DNA of 64,000 nt from an uncultured Granulosicoccaceae bacterium (GTDB taxonomy: Bacteria; Pseudomonadota; Gammaproteobacteria; Granulosicoccales; Granulosicoccaceae), in contig CALGND010000009.1 in assembly GCA_937958675.1 (NCBI GenBank), positions 41,551 through 105,550 of the forward strand. Reading direction: 5' to 3'. The notes beneath the pieces were generated by a model. It saw only the letters and a list, made by a program, of their open reading frames with translations, did not search any database and was not told the DNA's origin. A program made the translations under genes and the position numbers. The first letter of the stretch is position 1. The number at the start of each line of letters is the position of its first letter. This document shows, one piece after another, positions 9,069 to 17,126 of this stretch.

Positions 9069-9947
9069 ATGAGTTGTACAGTAGTTGTTGATGGTGGGGG
9101 AACCGGCTGCAGACTAGCTGCAGTAAATGAATCCGGGAAATTAGTCGCGCAGGTAATCAGTACACCCGCTAATTTAACGCTAGGTGCCGACCAAGTTTAT
9201 AAATCTATTACAAACGGATTAGCCTCTCTAGCTGTTAGTCTGGGTAAGCCTGCAGGATGGCACCCTGAGACTATTTGGTGCGGTCTGGCAGGCTCCCATC
9301 AGATAGATGAAAAAGAGCAGTTCTTACAAAAACTATCAAACACTACAACATGCCATATTATCAACGATGGGTATGCGCAATTGCTAGGCTGCGCACAAGG
9401 CGAAACCCCCTACGCATGCTTATCAATAGGCACCGGCAGTGTATTAAACTATTTGGACAGCAATGGCCAACACTCAATGCAAGGTGGCTGGGGTTTTCCT
9501 GCTGGCGATGAAGGCAGTGGTGCTTGGGTCGGCCTTCGAGCTGTTAATCGACTCGCACAATGGTACGATACAAAGAGTGATTTTTCAAAAACACCTCCTC
9601 TAATTGAAGGTTTAGTTGACATCATTGAACCAACTATTCAAGGAATATTAAAATTTTCCACCAGCAAAGATCCAAAACAGCTGGCTCAACTAGCGCCGAT
9701 TGTTTTTGAAACTGCGCCACGCGATAAAAGCGCCAGAGATATCATCACCGAAGGCACGCAACACTTTCAAAATCTAATCGCCGAATCCAGCAGCGGTATA
9801 ACTACCTGTGTTGCTGGTGGATTAGCTAAGTCTTACCAACCCTACTTAGAAGCTTTACTCAAACGCGATATATCTATCGCCCCTACCGAAGCAGCCTTAC
9901 ACGGATTGCATCTCTATGCAAGGCAAGCTGAGACTGGCTTAAAGTAA
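9069..9947 (+). CDS. N-acetylglucosamine kinase, BadF/BadG/BcrA/BcrD ATPase family
   Basis: It phosphorylates N-acetylglucosamine to GlcNAc-6-phosphate, which the neighbouring NagA would deacetylate. The actin-like ATPase fold shows phosphate-1 motif VVDGGGTGCRLA at the N-terminus, IINDGYAQLLG near residue 97, SIGTGSVLNYL near 119 and the diagnostic GGWGFPAGDEGSGAWVGL near 139-156. The C-terminal GGLAKSYQPYL corresponds to the adenosine motif. The 292-residue length is normal for this family. It is unrelated in family to the ROK-type E. coli NagK. Its TAA overlaps the regulator's ATG by one base. Confidence 0.85.
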   Translation: MSCTVVVDGGGTGCRLAAVNESGKLVAQVISTPANLTLGADQVYKSITNGLASLAVSLGKPAGWHPETIWCGLAGSHQIDEKEQFLQKLSNTTTCHIINDGYAQLLGCAQGETPYACLSIGTGSVLNYLDSNGQHSMQGGWGFPAGDEGSGAWVGLRAVNRLAQWYDTKSDFSKTPPLIEGLVDIIEPTIQGILKFSTSKDPKQLAQLAPIVFETAPRDKSARDIITEGTQHFQNLIAESSSGITTCVAGGLAKSYQPYLEALLKRDISIAPTEAALHGLHLYARQAETGLK

Positions 9948-10639
9948 TGGGCCCAAAGTATCTTCAAATCGCCAACGAACTGCGCGATCAAATCATGGAA
10001 GGCATACTGCAAAGCGGTTCGGCCATCCCTACCGAACGCTCTTTAATGAAATATTATGGGGTATCTAGGGTAACCATACGCAGTGCACTAAAAGAATTAG
10101 TACAAGATTCGCTACTTAGCTCTAAACAAGGCTCAGGCTACGTCGTATGCCCACCCATCAGCTTGCCACTAAGCCGCATTACTAGTTTCAGTGAGTATTG
10201 CCTTGATAGAGGGTGGGCCCCGGGTTCTATAATAATTAGTAAACGCGAAGGATACATAAACAAACATGAAAATACCCATTTTTGCCAAAGCGAGGATACA
10301 CGCGTCGTTCGGGTGAAACGCATTCGAACCGGAGATGACGAACCACTCTTAATTGAACACGCAACTTTTTTAGCGTCAGATGGTTTCGATTGGCCGTGGC
10401 CTAACAACAGCCTTTACAAAGCCATGCGAAGCAAAAATCGAATACCCGTTAGAGGCAAACAAAGTTACAAGCCCGTACTTGCAACTGCTTCGCAATCAAA
10501 GAAACTTAAACTCAAAGCTGGATCGCCATTAATGTTAGTGACGCGTCAGGGCTATGCAGCAGACAACGTACCGGTAGAATACTCGCAATGTTGGTTTAAC
10601 CCGGATCGTTGGGATTTTTCGCACGAGCTTCATCGTTAG
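9947..10639 (+). CDS. GntR-family (HutC/UTRA) transcriptional regulator of the amino-sugar locus
   Basis: A DNA-binding regulator, probably responding to GlcNAc-6-P or GlcN-6-P. The N-terminal winged helix-turn-helix is visible in about residues 1-65: YLQIANELRDQIMEGIL, then IPTERSLMKYYGVSRVTIRSAL, the classic GntR recognition region. From about 85 onward a UTRA effector domain follows (VVRVKRIRTGDDEPLLIEHATFL and VEYSQCWFNPDRWDFS at the end). The 230-residue length is typical. It sits between kinase and nagA, as NagR/NagQ-type regulators often do. Regulation of both divergent operons is inferred. Confidence 0.88.
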   Translation: MGPKYLQIANELRDQIMEGILQSGSAIPTERSLMKYYGVSRVTIRSALKELVQDSLLSSKQGSGYVVCPPISLPLSRITSFSEYCLDRGWAPGSIIISKREGYINKHENTHFCQSEDTRVVRVKRIRTGDDEPLLIEHATFLASDGFDWPWPNNSLYKAMRSKNRIPVRGKQSYKPVLATASQSKKLKLKAGSPLMLVTRQGYAADNVPVEYSQCWFNPDRWDFSHELHR

Positions 10640-10654
10640 CTTGCGAACACAATC

Positions 10655-11749
10655 ATGAATCAGCAACAACTCACAGGTACATGGTGGAGCCAATCAGGCT
10701 GGACCGATGCAATATGCATTTTTGATAAAACAGTTCAGTCACTAACACCGACCCAATCATCCATACCAAACACAACTAAATACCTACCCGCTCCAGTCGA
10801 CCTGCACATCCACGGCTTTGGTGGCCACGATTGCATGCAAGGTGAGCACGCGGTACGTGGCATGTTAAAGGCGGCATTAAAAGGCGGCACGGGCGCATTG
10901 CTTGCAACATCGGTTACCGCAACTTTTGAACACACCACTGAATTCATTAAATCAGTTGCTGCCGTTATGGCAACACCCGATGAAGATGCTGCACAACTAT
11001 TAGGAGTACATTTGGAGGGGCCATTTATTAGCCCTTCGATGCTGGGCGCACAGCCTCCATACACGGCAAAACCTGATTTGCCCATGGTTGAAGCATGGTT
11101 AGCCACCGGCATAATAAAAGTCATGACATACGCACCCGAGGTCGATACAGATGATCAACTGCGTAAGCTACTGCAACGATATAATGTTAAGGCACAAATC
11201 GGCCACACCAATTGCACATGGATGCAAGCACAGCAAGCGCTACAAAATGGCTGTGGCGTTACGCATACATACAACGCGATGAGCAAGGTATCGCACCGCG
11301 ACGCAGGTGCTGCCACTGCAGCACTAGCCTATGCGGACTACGCCGAGATAATTACTGATGGTGTGCACGTAGAGCGTGCAGCGTTTGATGCAGCTTATAG
11401 AGCAATTCCAAATCTATACAGCGTAACTGATGCTACCGCCGCTGCCGGCATGCCTGATGGTAGTTTCCAACTAGGAACCTTACAGGTACACAAAAAAGAT
11501 AATCGTGTTAGCTTAGCTGACGGCACATTAGCCGGCAGCTGCCTTACTCAACTGAAATCCATTGAAGTATTACGCAGCTGGGGTTTAGACTGGGCAGCTA
11601 TCGCGATGATTACCAGTACTCGCCCGTCAAGATGGATAAACGAAGAGACCCTTGGCACTATCGCTGTTGGCACTCAAACTAATTGGCTTGAAATTAAAGA
11701 TGACCACATTGTTGCAATCTGGGTAGCCGGCAACAGATTCAGTCTTTAG
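10655..11749 (+). CDS. nagA: N-acetylglucosamine-6-phosphate deacetylase
   Basis: It hydrolyses GlcNAc-6-P to GlcN-6-P and acetate in the cytoplasm. The amidohydrolase motifs are present in order: DLHIHGFGGHDCMQG near 49, HLEGPFIS near 122 (metal-ligand Glu), QIGHTNC near 182 (His), THTYNAMS near 203 (His) and TDATAAAGMPDG near 258 (catalytic Asp). The length of 364 is slightly shorter than E. coli NagA (382). It begins 15 bp after the regulator. No glucosamine-6-phosphate deaminase (nagB) or isomerase follows, so the last step must be encoded elsewhere. Confidence 0.92.
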   Translation: MNQQQLTGTWWSQSGWTDAICIFDKTVQSLTPTQSSIPNTTKYLPAPVDLHIHGFGGHDCMQGEHAVRGMLKAALKGGTGALLATSVTATFEHTTEFIKSVAAVMATPDEDAAQLLGVHLEGPFISPSMLGAQPPYTAKPDLPMVEAWLATGIIKVMTYAPEVDTDDQLRKLLQRYNVKAQIGHTNCTWMQAQQALQNGCGVTHTYNAMSKVSHRDAGAATAALAYADYAEIITDGVHVERAAFDAAYRAIPNLYSVTDATAAAGMPDGSFQLGTLQVHKKDNRVSLADGTLAGSCLTQLKSIEVLRSWGLDWAAIAMITSTRPSRWINEETLGTIAVGTQTNWLEIKDDHIVAIWVAGNRFSL

Positions 11750-11763
11750 AAATATCAGGCAAA

Positions 11764-11790
11764 AAAACAGCCACATAAAGCGGCTGTTTT
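11764..11790. terminator. Rho-independent terminator after nagA
   Basis: AAAACAGCC (11764-11772) pairs with GGCTGTTTT (11782-11790) across a 9-nt loop, preceded by an A-run and followed by T, so it can work on both strands. It lies 14 bp after the nagA stop and about 24 bp before the convergent gene ending at 11814. Confidence 0.85.
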
Positions 11791-11813
11791 TAGTCTATCA
11801 AGCGCGATTGTAC

Positions 11814-12302
11814 CTACACAAAATAAGGCATTCTAGATACATTCACTGCAGCGAAAGCATCGTTATCAGTGATAATGCTAACGCGATCCTGGAGATCTTT
11901 AATCAAGGTATTTGCGGTACTAGATAAGATATTATCGGCTTGCCTAGTATGCGGCACGGTTACGCTTTCGCCTGGGCTCAAGCTTATTGGGCCGTCATTT
12001 AAAATCCCCTGCATATCAAAGTAGCCACGGGCAGTTTGTAAATGCGAAGGGGTAAGCTGAGTGATATTAGTGGCTTGAGCGCCTGTATTGCTAATAAGCA
12101 ACTCCAGATCATTACTAGTGACACTAACTCGAACCTTGATATCGATATTAGCTAAATCGCCTGTCAGGTTGTTCGCTAAGCCTACTGATTTTGCATCCAC
12201 ATCGGCGGCAAACGATTTGGCATTAAGTAACGATGGCGCTGCTGCCAAAGCAGTGGCAGTACTGATAATTTTAAGGGTGTCGCGTTTTTTCTTGTCGATC
12301 AT
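11814..12302 (-). CDS. Exported protein of unknown function with Tat-like leader
   Basis: I do not recognise this 162-residue protein. The N-terminus MIDKKKRDTLKIISTATALAAA followed by PSLLNAKSFAADV looks like an export signal; KKRDTLK resembles a twin-arginine motif with Lys-Arg in place of Arg-Arg. The mature part is rich in Asn, Thr, Leu and Ser, with alternating beta-like patterns (IDIKVRVSVTSNDLELLISN), and could form a small beta domain. It ends next to the nagA terminator and starts about 160 bp from the next minus-strand gene; nothing links it to its neighbours. Confidence 0.6.
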   Translation of the reverse strand: MIDKKKRDTLKIISTATALAAAPSLLNAKSFAADVDAKSVGLANNLTGDLANIDIKVRVSVTSNDLELLISNTGAQATNITQLTPSHLQTARGYFDMQGILNDGPISLSPGESVTVPHTRQADNILSSTANTLIKDLQDRVSIITDNDAFAAVNVSRMPYFV

Positions 12303-12466
12303 TTATAACTCGCTAAAAGGGTGCAGTTAAAGCTTATGGCCTGCTGGACTCAAATTCAACGAAAAAAGATGGTAATTAACAAGTTAAAACGCTTGTTAGC
12401 TCGCTCAATTGTTAAATCTACTCAAAACCGGCTTCTGTGTCGCCAAGAATTAACAAAGCGTTTAAA

Positions 12467-13573
12467 TCACTGGTTTAAGCAAGCCAAGGCCTGATCATTC
12501 GGAATACATGGCTCCGTGTCATCAATATCTTCGTACTGCGTCAAAAGATCTTGATCAATATCGATGATGTTAGATTCTTGAAAATCTGGAATCATATCGC
12601 CATCTTCATCAGCGTCTTCTGTTTCAATAAAATCACTAATTCCGTCACCGTCCGTATCATTGTTGCACCCAGCCACGAACGTACTCGGCACACATGGATC
12701 AACTACAGGGCTTTCTGAATTCAGTGGATCGAATCCATTCAGAATTTCCTCTAAGTTGGTTAAGCCATCATTATCATCGTCAAATTGGAAATCAAAGTCT
12801 GTGTCAGCAATAACGGTCAGACCACCAGCACCGATGTTTACTGACTTTCGAACCACGCCGATTCGTAAGTTTTGTTCTACTTCTCGAAACAATGTTACAT
12901 CGATAAAGGCATCGCTATTTTCAATTAAATTAAGGCCTCCCGTCCATATAAGCCCCGACCTGGTCAGCGCCACTGATTGACTATTAACAAGCGCCACCAT
13001 GGTCAAACCATCAGTATTGACTGAGCCTGCCTGAAACGAATTAGGTATGTTTACTTGAACCTCTACTGCTACCAGCATGGGCGGCGCTTCAGGGCTAAGG
13101 GGGTCATTTGGATCTGATCCTTCCCTGCGCTCGGCTAAATTCGAGCGTCCGTCTGAATCCTGATCCCATGAAGACGTATTAAATTCGCTGCTTCTGATCG
13201 AAATTGTAGCGTTGGTGTCGCCTGCTGTTACAGAGACTGACTTTGCAGCGCGAGCGAGTAAAAGACCTTGGGGATTTGCATCAGGGTTGAAATTTTCGTT
13301 CCATCTTACTTCCACGTTGTGGGGCCGATCTGGGGACAGATCGATTGAGCCAGAGAAATTGCCATCTCCAACCGGCGACATATCAACCGATTCACCATCG
13401 ACCGTCACAACAACACTCAGTTGGTTGGGATCAACCATTCGGGCTGCTAAAATAGCAGCGGGCGGTTGTAGAGTTAGATTTGAGGAATCTTCGGTGTTAT
13501 GATCAGGAGAGCAGGATACGCACAAGGGTATCAAGCAACTCATCAACAGATACATCCGCTGCGACATCATCAA
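12467..13573 (-). CDS. Probable lipoprotein with thrombospondin type 3 (calcium-binding) repeats
   Basis: A 368-residue exported protein. The leader MMMSQRMYLLMSCLIPLCVSC ends at a Cys that could be lipidated, although the lipobox (CVSC, Cys at -3) is imperfect. The middle resembles beta-sandwich domains. Three Asp-rich stretches match TSP3-type calcium loops: DQDSDGRSNLAERREGSDPN near 140, DDDNDGLTNLEEILNGFDP near 265 and DTDGDGISDFIETEDADEDG near 308, the last continuing with DIDQD. These repeats bind calcium in extracellular proteins. The function is unknown; cell-surface adhesion or scaffolding is a guess. The 12303-12466 gap downstream holds nothing I can name. Confidence 0.65.
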   Translation of the reverse strand: MMMSQRMYLLMSCLIPLCVSCSPDHNTEDSSNLTLQPPAAILAARMVDPNQLSVVVTVDGESVDMSPVGDGNFSGSIDLSPDRPHNVEVRWNENFNPDANPQGLLLARAAKSVSVTAGDTNATISIRSSEFNTSSWDQDSDGRSNLAERREGSDPNDPLSPEAPPMLVAVEVQVNIPNSFQAGSVNTDGLTMVALVNSQSVALTRSGLIWTGGLNLIENSDAFIDVTLFREVEQNLRIGVVRKSVNIGAGGLTVIADTDFDFQFDDDNDGLTNLEEILNGFDPLNSESPVVDPCVPSTFVAGCNNDTDGDGISDFIETEDADEDGDMIPDFQESNIIDIDQDLLTQYEDIDDTEPCIPNDQALACLNQ

Positions 13574-13739
13574 AATTTCTCGCTAGCCACTCGATAGCGG
13601 CTTGTTGAACACGATATACGATACTGCAAAGTATACTCTCTATATCAGTAACTTAACTCCTCTGCAATCATTGTTCAACTATTGGGGCCATTGTACGGTC
13701 TTAATACCGCAGCAAATGACTAAACACAGGCATAACATC

Positions 13740-14492
13740 ATGGAAAACAAAACAGTATTGATAACTGGCGCAAGTCGCGGGATAGGTGCAGCCACGGCAC
13801 GATTGCTCTTTAAAAATGGTGCAAACCTCATTCTTGCCGCACGCAGCCCGAACGAAATAGCCGCATTGGCACAAGAACTCGACCCTTCGGGTAGTAAAGT
13901 AATCGGCGTAACTTGCGACGTCAGCATCTATGCAAATGTAAACAATGCTGTCGAAACGGCGATCAAACAATTTGGCAAATTAGATGTGTTAATCAACAAT
14001 GCGGGCCTCATAGAACCGATAAAATCAATCCACGATTCAGACCCAAGCCAGTGGAGCCACGTTATCGACGTGAACACAAAAGGCGTTTACTACGGTACGC
14101 ACGCGGCATTACAACACATGCTACCCAACAAGCACGGCACCATAATCAATATTAGTTCGGGTGCCGCCAGCGGAGCACTAGAAGGATGGAGCCACTACTG
14201 CGCTAGCAAAGCTGCGGCACTTTCCATTACTCGCTGCACCGACAAAGAATACCGAGATCAGGGCATCAACGTATTAGGCTTAAGTCCAGGCACCGTGGCA
14301 ACAGATATGCAGGTTGCCATAAAACAATCAGGCATCAACCCGGTAAGCAAACTATCGGCTAGTGATCACATACCTGCCGACTGGGCAGCGAAAGCGATTA
14401 TGTGGCTGTGTTCTGACGAGGCCTTAGATTTTAGAGGTAAAGATTTATCCCTACGTGATGAAGAGAACCGAAAAAAGATTGGCTTATCTTAG
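13740..14492 (+). CDS. SDR-family oxidoreductase
   Basis: A classical short-chain dehydrogenase of 250 residues. The start at 13740 gives the family N-terminus MENKTVLITGASRGIGAAT with the TGxxxGxG nucleotide motif; the frame is open further upstream, but that stretch has no protein-like character. NNAG (VLINNAGL), the catalytic Ser (NISSGAAS) and YCASK (Tyr and Lys) are all present, followed by SPGTVATDM. The substrate cannot be told from sequence. It is convergent with elaA, with only 11 bp between the stops. Confidence 0.85.
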   Translation: MENKTVLITGASRGIGAATARLLFKNGANLILAARSPNEIAALAQELDPSGSKVIGVTCDVSIYANVNNAVETAIKQFGKLDVLINNAGLIEPIKSIHDSDPSQWSHVIDVNTKGVYYGTHAALQHMLPNKHGTIINISSGAASGALEGWSHYCASKAAALSITRCTDKEYRDQGINVLGLSPGTVATDMQVAIKQSGINPVSKLSASDHIPADWAAKAIMWLCSDEALDFRGKDLSLRDEENRKKIGLS

Positions 14493-14503
14493 GCAATAAC
14501 GAT

Positions 14504-14971
14504 TTAGGCTTTGGCCGCTAGTAGCATATCGATATGAGGTATGTCATCTTCGAGATACATATCCGATGTTTCGACAAACCCCAACTGTTGATATAACTTC
14601 AGCGCTTCAGTTTGCGCACTAAGCTCTATTGCTTGGTGCGGGTTTTCGCTAACAATGTCGGCTATCATTTTTTGCAAAAGAGCAGTGGCTAAGCCCGAGC
14701 CTCGATGGTTATGGGCGACTACTACTCTACCAATACGCACAGTGCCAGAATTTTCAACGGGTGCAAGTTTGCGCGCGTAGCAACTAAGCTCTGAATCGTC
14801 ATAACCTAAGTAGTGCACAGTACTATCGAGGTGGTCTTGGCCATCTATCTCGTTGTAAGCACACTTTTGCTCAACCACGAATACAGCCACACGCAGCTGA
14901 AGCATTGCATATAGCTCGCACTTAGTTAAACCACTAAATGAGCGGACTACCCAACTTACAGATCTAGCCAT
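14504..14971 (-). CDS. elaA: ElaA-type GNAT N-acetyltransferase
   Basis: A 155-residue acetyltransferase. The N-terminal half reads LTKCELYAMLQLRVAVFVVEQ, then YNEIDGQD, the hallmark of ElaA/YjcF-type GNAT proteins. The acetyl-CoA site follows: IGRVVVAHNHRGSGLATALL (motif A, R/QxxGxG/A) near 80-100, and a C-terminal LYQQLGFVETSDMYLEDDIPHIDM. The substrate is unknown. The start overlaps the end of the xdhC-like gene by 8 bp, suggesting co-transcription. Confidence 0.85.
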   Translation of the reverse strand: MARSVSWVVRSFSGLTKCELYAMLQLRVAVFVVEQKCAYNEIDGQDHLDSTVHYLGYDDSELSCYARKLAPVENSGTVRIGRVVVAHNHRGSGLATALLQKMIADIVSENPHQAIELSAQTEALKLYQQLGFVETSDMYLEDDIPHIDMLLAAKA

Positions 14972-15902
14972 TGGTCACCTTTGCTCGTTCGGCAATCACT
15001 TGAGCCACTATCGATATAGCGATCTCCGCAGACGTTCGGCTATTAATTGGTAAGCCAATGGGGCCATGTAAACGTGCTAGGTCTTCATCGCTTATACCAA
15101 AATTAGCCAAACGAGTAAGTCGCTTTTTATTATTACTGCGTGACCCTAATGCGCCTATGTAAAACGCAGAGCTAGGCAGCGCTTCTTGCAACGCCAGGTC
15201 ATCCAACTCAGCATCATGGGACAAGGCCATCACTGCAGAGCGTTCGTCATTTGCATACAGACTTACAGCATCATCTGGGAGTAGATCGTCCACTGTGATT
15301 GAATCCAGATGCCATGATTTCCGAATTTTTGCCCGTGGATCAACTACACGAACATCAAAATCAAGCGCTTGAGCAAACTGCGCTGTGTAATAGGACAACT
15401 CACCAGCGCCCACTAACAACATTCGCCAAACTGGGCCAAACACCTGCGTCATACTCTTACCATCGTAACTAAACACGCAGTCAGTTGCCTTGCTTATTAA
15501 CGCTGGCTGCCCGCTCTCTACATTAACAATGCGCTTAACTAACTGGCGCTCTTCCAGTAATTCGAGCACCGGCTGTATTTGCGAACCAGTATCGATTCGT
15601 TCAAACAACAACTCTAGCTTACCGCCACAGGGCAATCCAAACTGACGAGCGGATTTGTCCTCTATCTGAAATACAGCTTGCTTTTGCTTTGTTGTACGAG
15701 AAAAGTGTTCTACTAAATTTTGCTCAACACAACCGCCGGATACAGAACCCACGAGCTTTCCGTCATCTCTCACAGCCGCGATTGAACCCACTGGACGTGG
15801 AGATGAACCAAAGGTTGATACCACAGTGACAAGATCGGCAGTGTGTCCATCACTTAACCAGTTATCGAGCACTGTGAGCACCTGATGACTACTGCTTTTC
15901 AT
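14964..15902 (-). CDS. XdhC/CoxI-family molybdoenzyme maturation protein
   Basis: Members of this family bind molybdenum cofactor and promote its sulfuration and insertion into xanthine dehydrogenase-type enzymes. The 312 residues show both domains: an N-terminal XdhC/CoxI part with STFGSSPRPVGSIAAVRDDG and GSVSGGCVEQNLVE (about 30-65) and FGLPCGGKLELLFE, and a C-terminal Rossmann-like part (VFGPVWRMLLVGAGELSYYTA, then FYIGALGSRSNNKKRLTRL and HGPIGLPINSRTSAEIAIS). No xanthine dehydrogenase or CO dehydrogenase gene is in the window, so its client is elsewhere. The start has AGAGG 4 nt upstream. Confidence 0.88.
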   Translation of the reverse strand: MKSSSHQVLTVLDNWLSDGHTADLVTVVSTFGSSPRPVGSIAAVRDDGKLVGSVSGGCVEQNLVEHFSRTTKQKQAVFQIEDKSARQFGLPCGGKLELLFERIDTGSQIQPVLELLEERQLVKRIVNVESGQPALISKATDCVFSYDGKSMTQVFGPVWRMLLVGAGELSYYTAQFAQALDFDVRVVDPRAKIRKSWHLDSITVDDLLPDDAVSLYANDERSAVMALSHDAELDDLALQEALPSSAFYIGALGSRSNNKKRLTRLANFGISDEDLARLHGPIGLPINSRTSAEIAISIVAQVIAERAKVTNG

Positions 15903-15938
15903 AGAGCCTCTGTTGGAGCAACCTCTAAGATTCGCAAG

Positions 15939-16463
15939 CTAAGGCAGCGCGGCAATCTTGCGACTTAGAAAGATTCGATAAGGGACCAAAGCCAATATTG
16001 CGACAAACCACTTGGCGGCTAAATCGCCGGCTGCCCATGTCATCCAAGGCAAACCAGTTGCCGCAAATGCCAACGAGAAAAACAATACTGTATCCACAAT
16101 GCTACTTAGCCCTGAAGAAATAGCGGGTGCTTTCCACCACTGACCTGAACGCAGTTTGTCGAATATAGTGACATCTAACATTTGCGCAACAAAGAACGCT
16201 GTACCCGAGGCAAGTGCTATACGCGGCTCCGCAAGAATAAATGACGCTACTACACCGACCGCGAAACCAACCAACACCACAATTCGAGCTGAGTTAGCAC
16301 CATAAAACCGGTTAGTTAAATCGGTAACCAAAAACGCAAACGGGAAGGTTATCGCGCCCCAGGTTAACCAATCGTTGATCGGGATACTAACCAGTATATT
16401 GGATACCAAAATAACCGCCGCCATCGCTAATATTGGCAGAACAAGACGACTAATAGGATTCAT
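15939..16463 (-). CDS. yhhQ: Queuosine precursor transporter, YhhQ/VUT family
   Basis: An integral membrane protein of 174 residues with about five to six helices, imported precursor (preQ0/preQ1) being used to make queuosine in tRNA. Family features are FPFAFLVTDLTNRFYGANSARIVV near 40-65 and FVAQMLDVTIFDKLR near 91-105, plus SGLSSIVDTVLFFSLAF near 117-133. The conserved acidic residues sit in these segments. It is shorter than E. coli YhhQ (221) but matches the many compact members. It runs in the same direction as xdhC with a 36-bp gap. Confidence 0.85.
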   Translation of the reverse strand: MNPISRLVLPILAMAAVILVSNILVSIPINDWLTWGAITFPFAFLVTDLTNRFYGANSARIVVLVGFAVGVVASFILAEPRIALASGTAFFVAQMLDVTIFDKLRSGQWWKAPAISSGLSSIVDTVLFFSLAFAATGLPWMTWAAGDLAAKWFVAILALVPYRIFLSRKIAALP

Positions 16464-16537
16464 AGTTTATCTACTAACTAACATGGGGAGACCAGAGGCT
16501 GCATTGTACTGCAATACAGCAGTTAACAGTGAGAGCC

Positions 16538-17113
16538 TTATGGCAAAGCGAATACAATAGGCACAACAAAATCCGTATACACAGCGTGAGGCGCTGGCAG
16601 AGGTGTCGCTTTTCTCACGGCATCCACAGCTGCTTGATCCAGCAAGGCATGGCCACTGGTTTTGTCCACCCTAACGAGCCTTAACCCTCCATTCTTACCC
16701 ACTTTAATGCTAAGCAAAACCTCACCCTGCCAGTTACGGCTCTTAGCAATCTGCGGATAAATAAGCGACTTGTTAAAGTGCTCAATTATTGAGGAAACGT
16801 ACTTCTCTTCTGAGACTTTGGCAGTAGCTGCAACTGCATTGCTCAAAGGTTCGGCGACCGAAGCCGGTGTGGCCTCCACCATAAGTTCAGGTTCAGATTG
16901 TGGATCTAGCTTAGGCTCTAGCTCAGCCTCGGGTTGTAGATCTAGCTCAGGCTCAGTAGGCGTCGGCTTGAGAGCACCCATGTCTTTTACCGACACTAAC
17001 TCCCAACTGCTAAATTTGAACGCCACAATAAAGAGCAACAACAAGATAAACACAACGTCGACTAATGGTATGAAACCAATCCCGGTTGATGTTTTGCGTT
17101 GGTAGAATTCCAC
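16538..17113 (-). CDS. ExbD-TonB hybrid: ExbD-type transmembrane helix fused to TonB C-terminal domain
   Basis: A 191-residue protein with three parts. Residues 11-32 form a single helix, FIPLVDVVFILLLLFIV, which carries the Asp (residue 19) and PLxDVVF pattern typical of ExbD/TolR, where this Asp carries protons in the ExbB pore; TonB helices normally lack it. Residues 48-85 are a Pro/Glu-rich spacer like that of TonB. Residues about 100-191 are a TonB C-terminal domain: LIYPQIAKSRNWQGEVLLS, then GGLRLVRVDKTSGHALLDQA. The usual periplasmic ExbD domain is absent. It reads from a GTG start 13 nt after the ExbB-like gene. The probable role is powering outer-membrane receptors with a two-protein motor. 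A degenerate ExbD-TonB fusion without function is possible but nothing looks broken. Confidence 0.82.
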   Translation of the reverse strand: MEFYQRKTSTGIGFIPLVDVVFILLLLFIVAFKFSSWELVSVKDMGALKPTPTEPELDLQPEAELEPKLDPQSEPELMVEATPASVAEPLSNAVAATAKVSEEKYVSSIIEHFNKSLIYPQIAKSRNWQGEVLLSIKVGKNGGLRLVRVDKTSGHALLDQAAVDAVRKATPLPAPHAVYTDFVVPIVFALP

Positions 17114-17126
17114 CTGAGTTACTTTA

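Noticed and set aside
12715..12740. tRNA-like GGATCGAATCC string
   Set aside because: It lies in the TSP3 coding sequence and no acceptor or anticodon stem can be formed.
13602..13739. Longer N-terminus for the SDR at 13740
   Set aside because: The extra 46 residues lack any SDR similarity; the TGxxxGxG motif should be within the first 20 residues.
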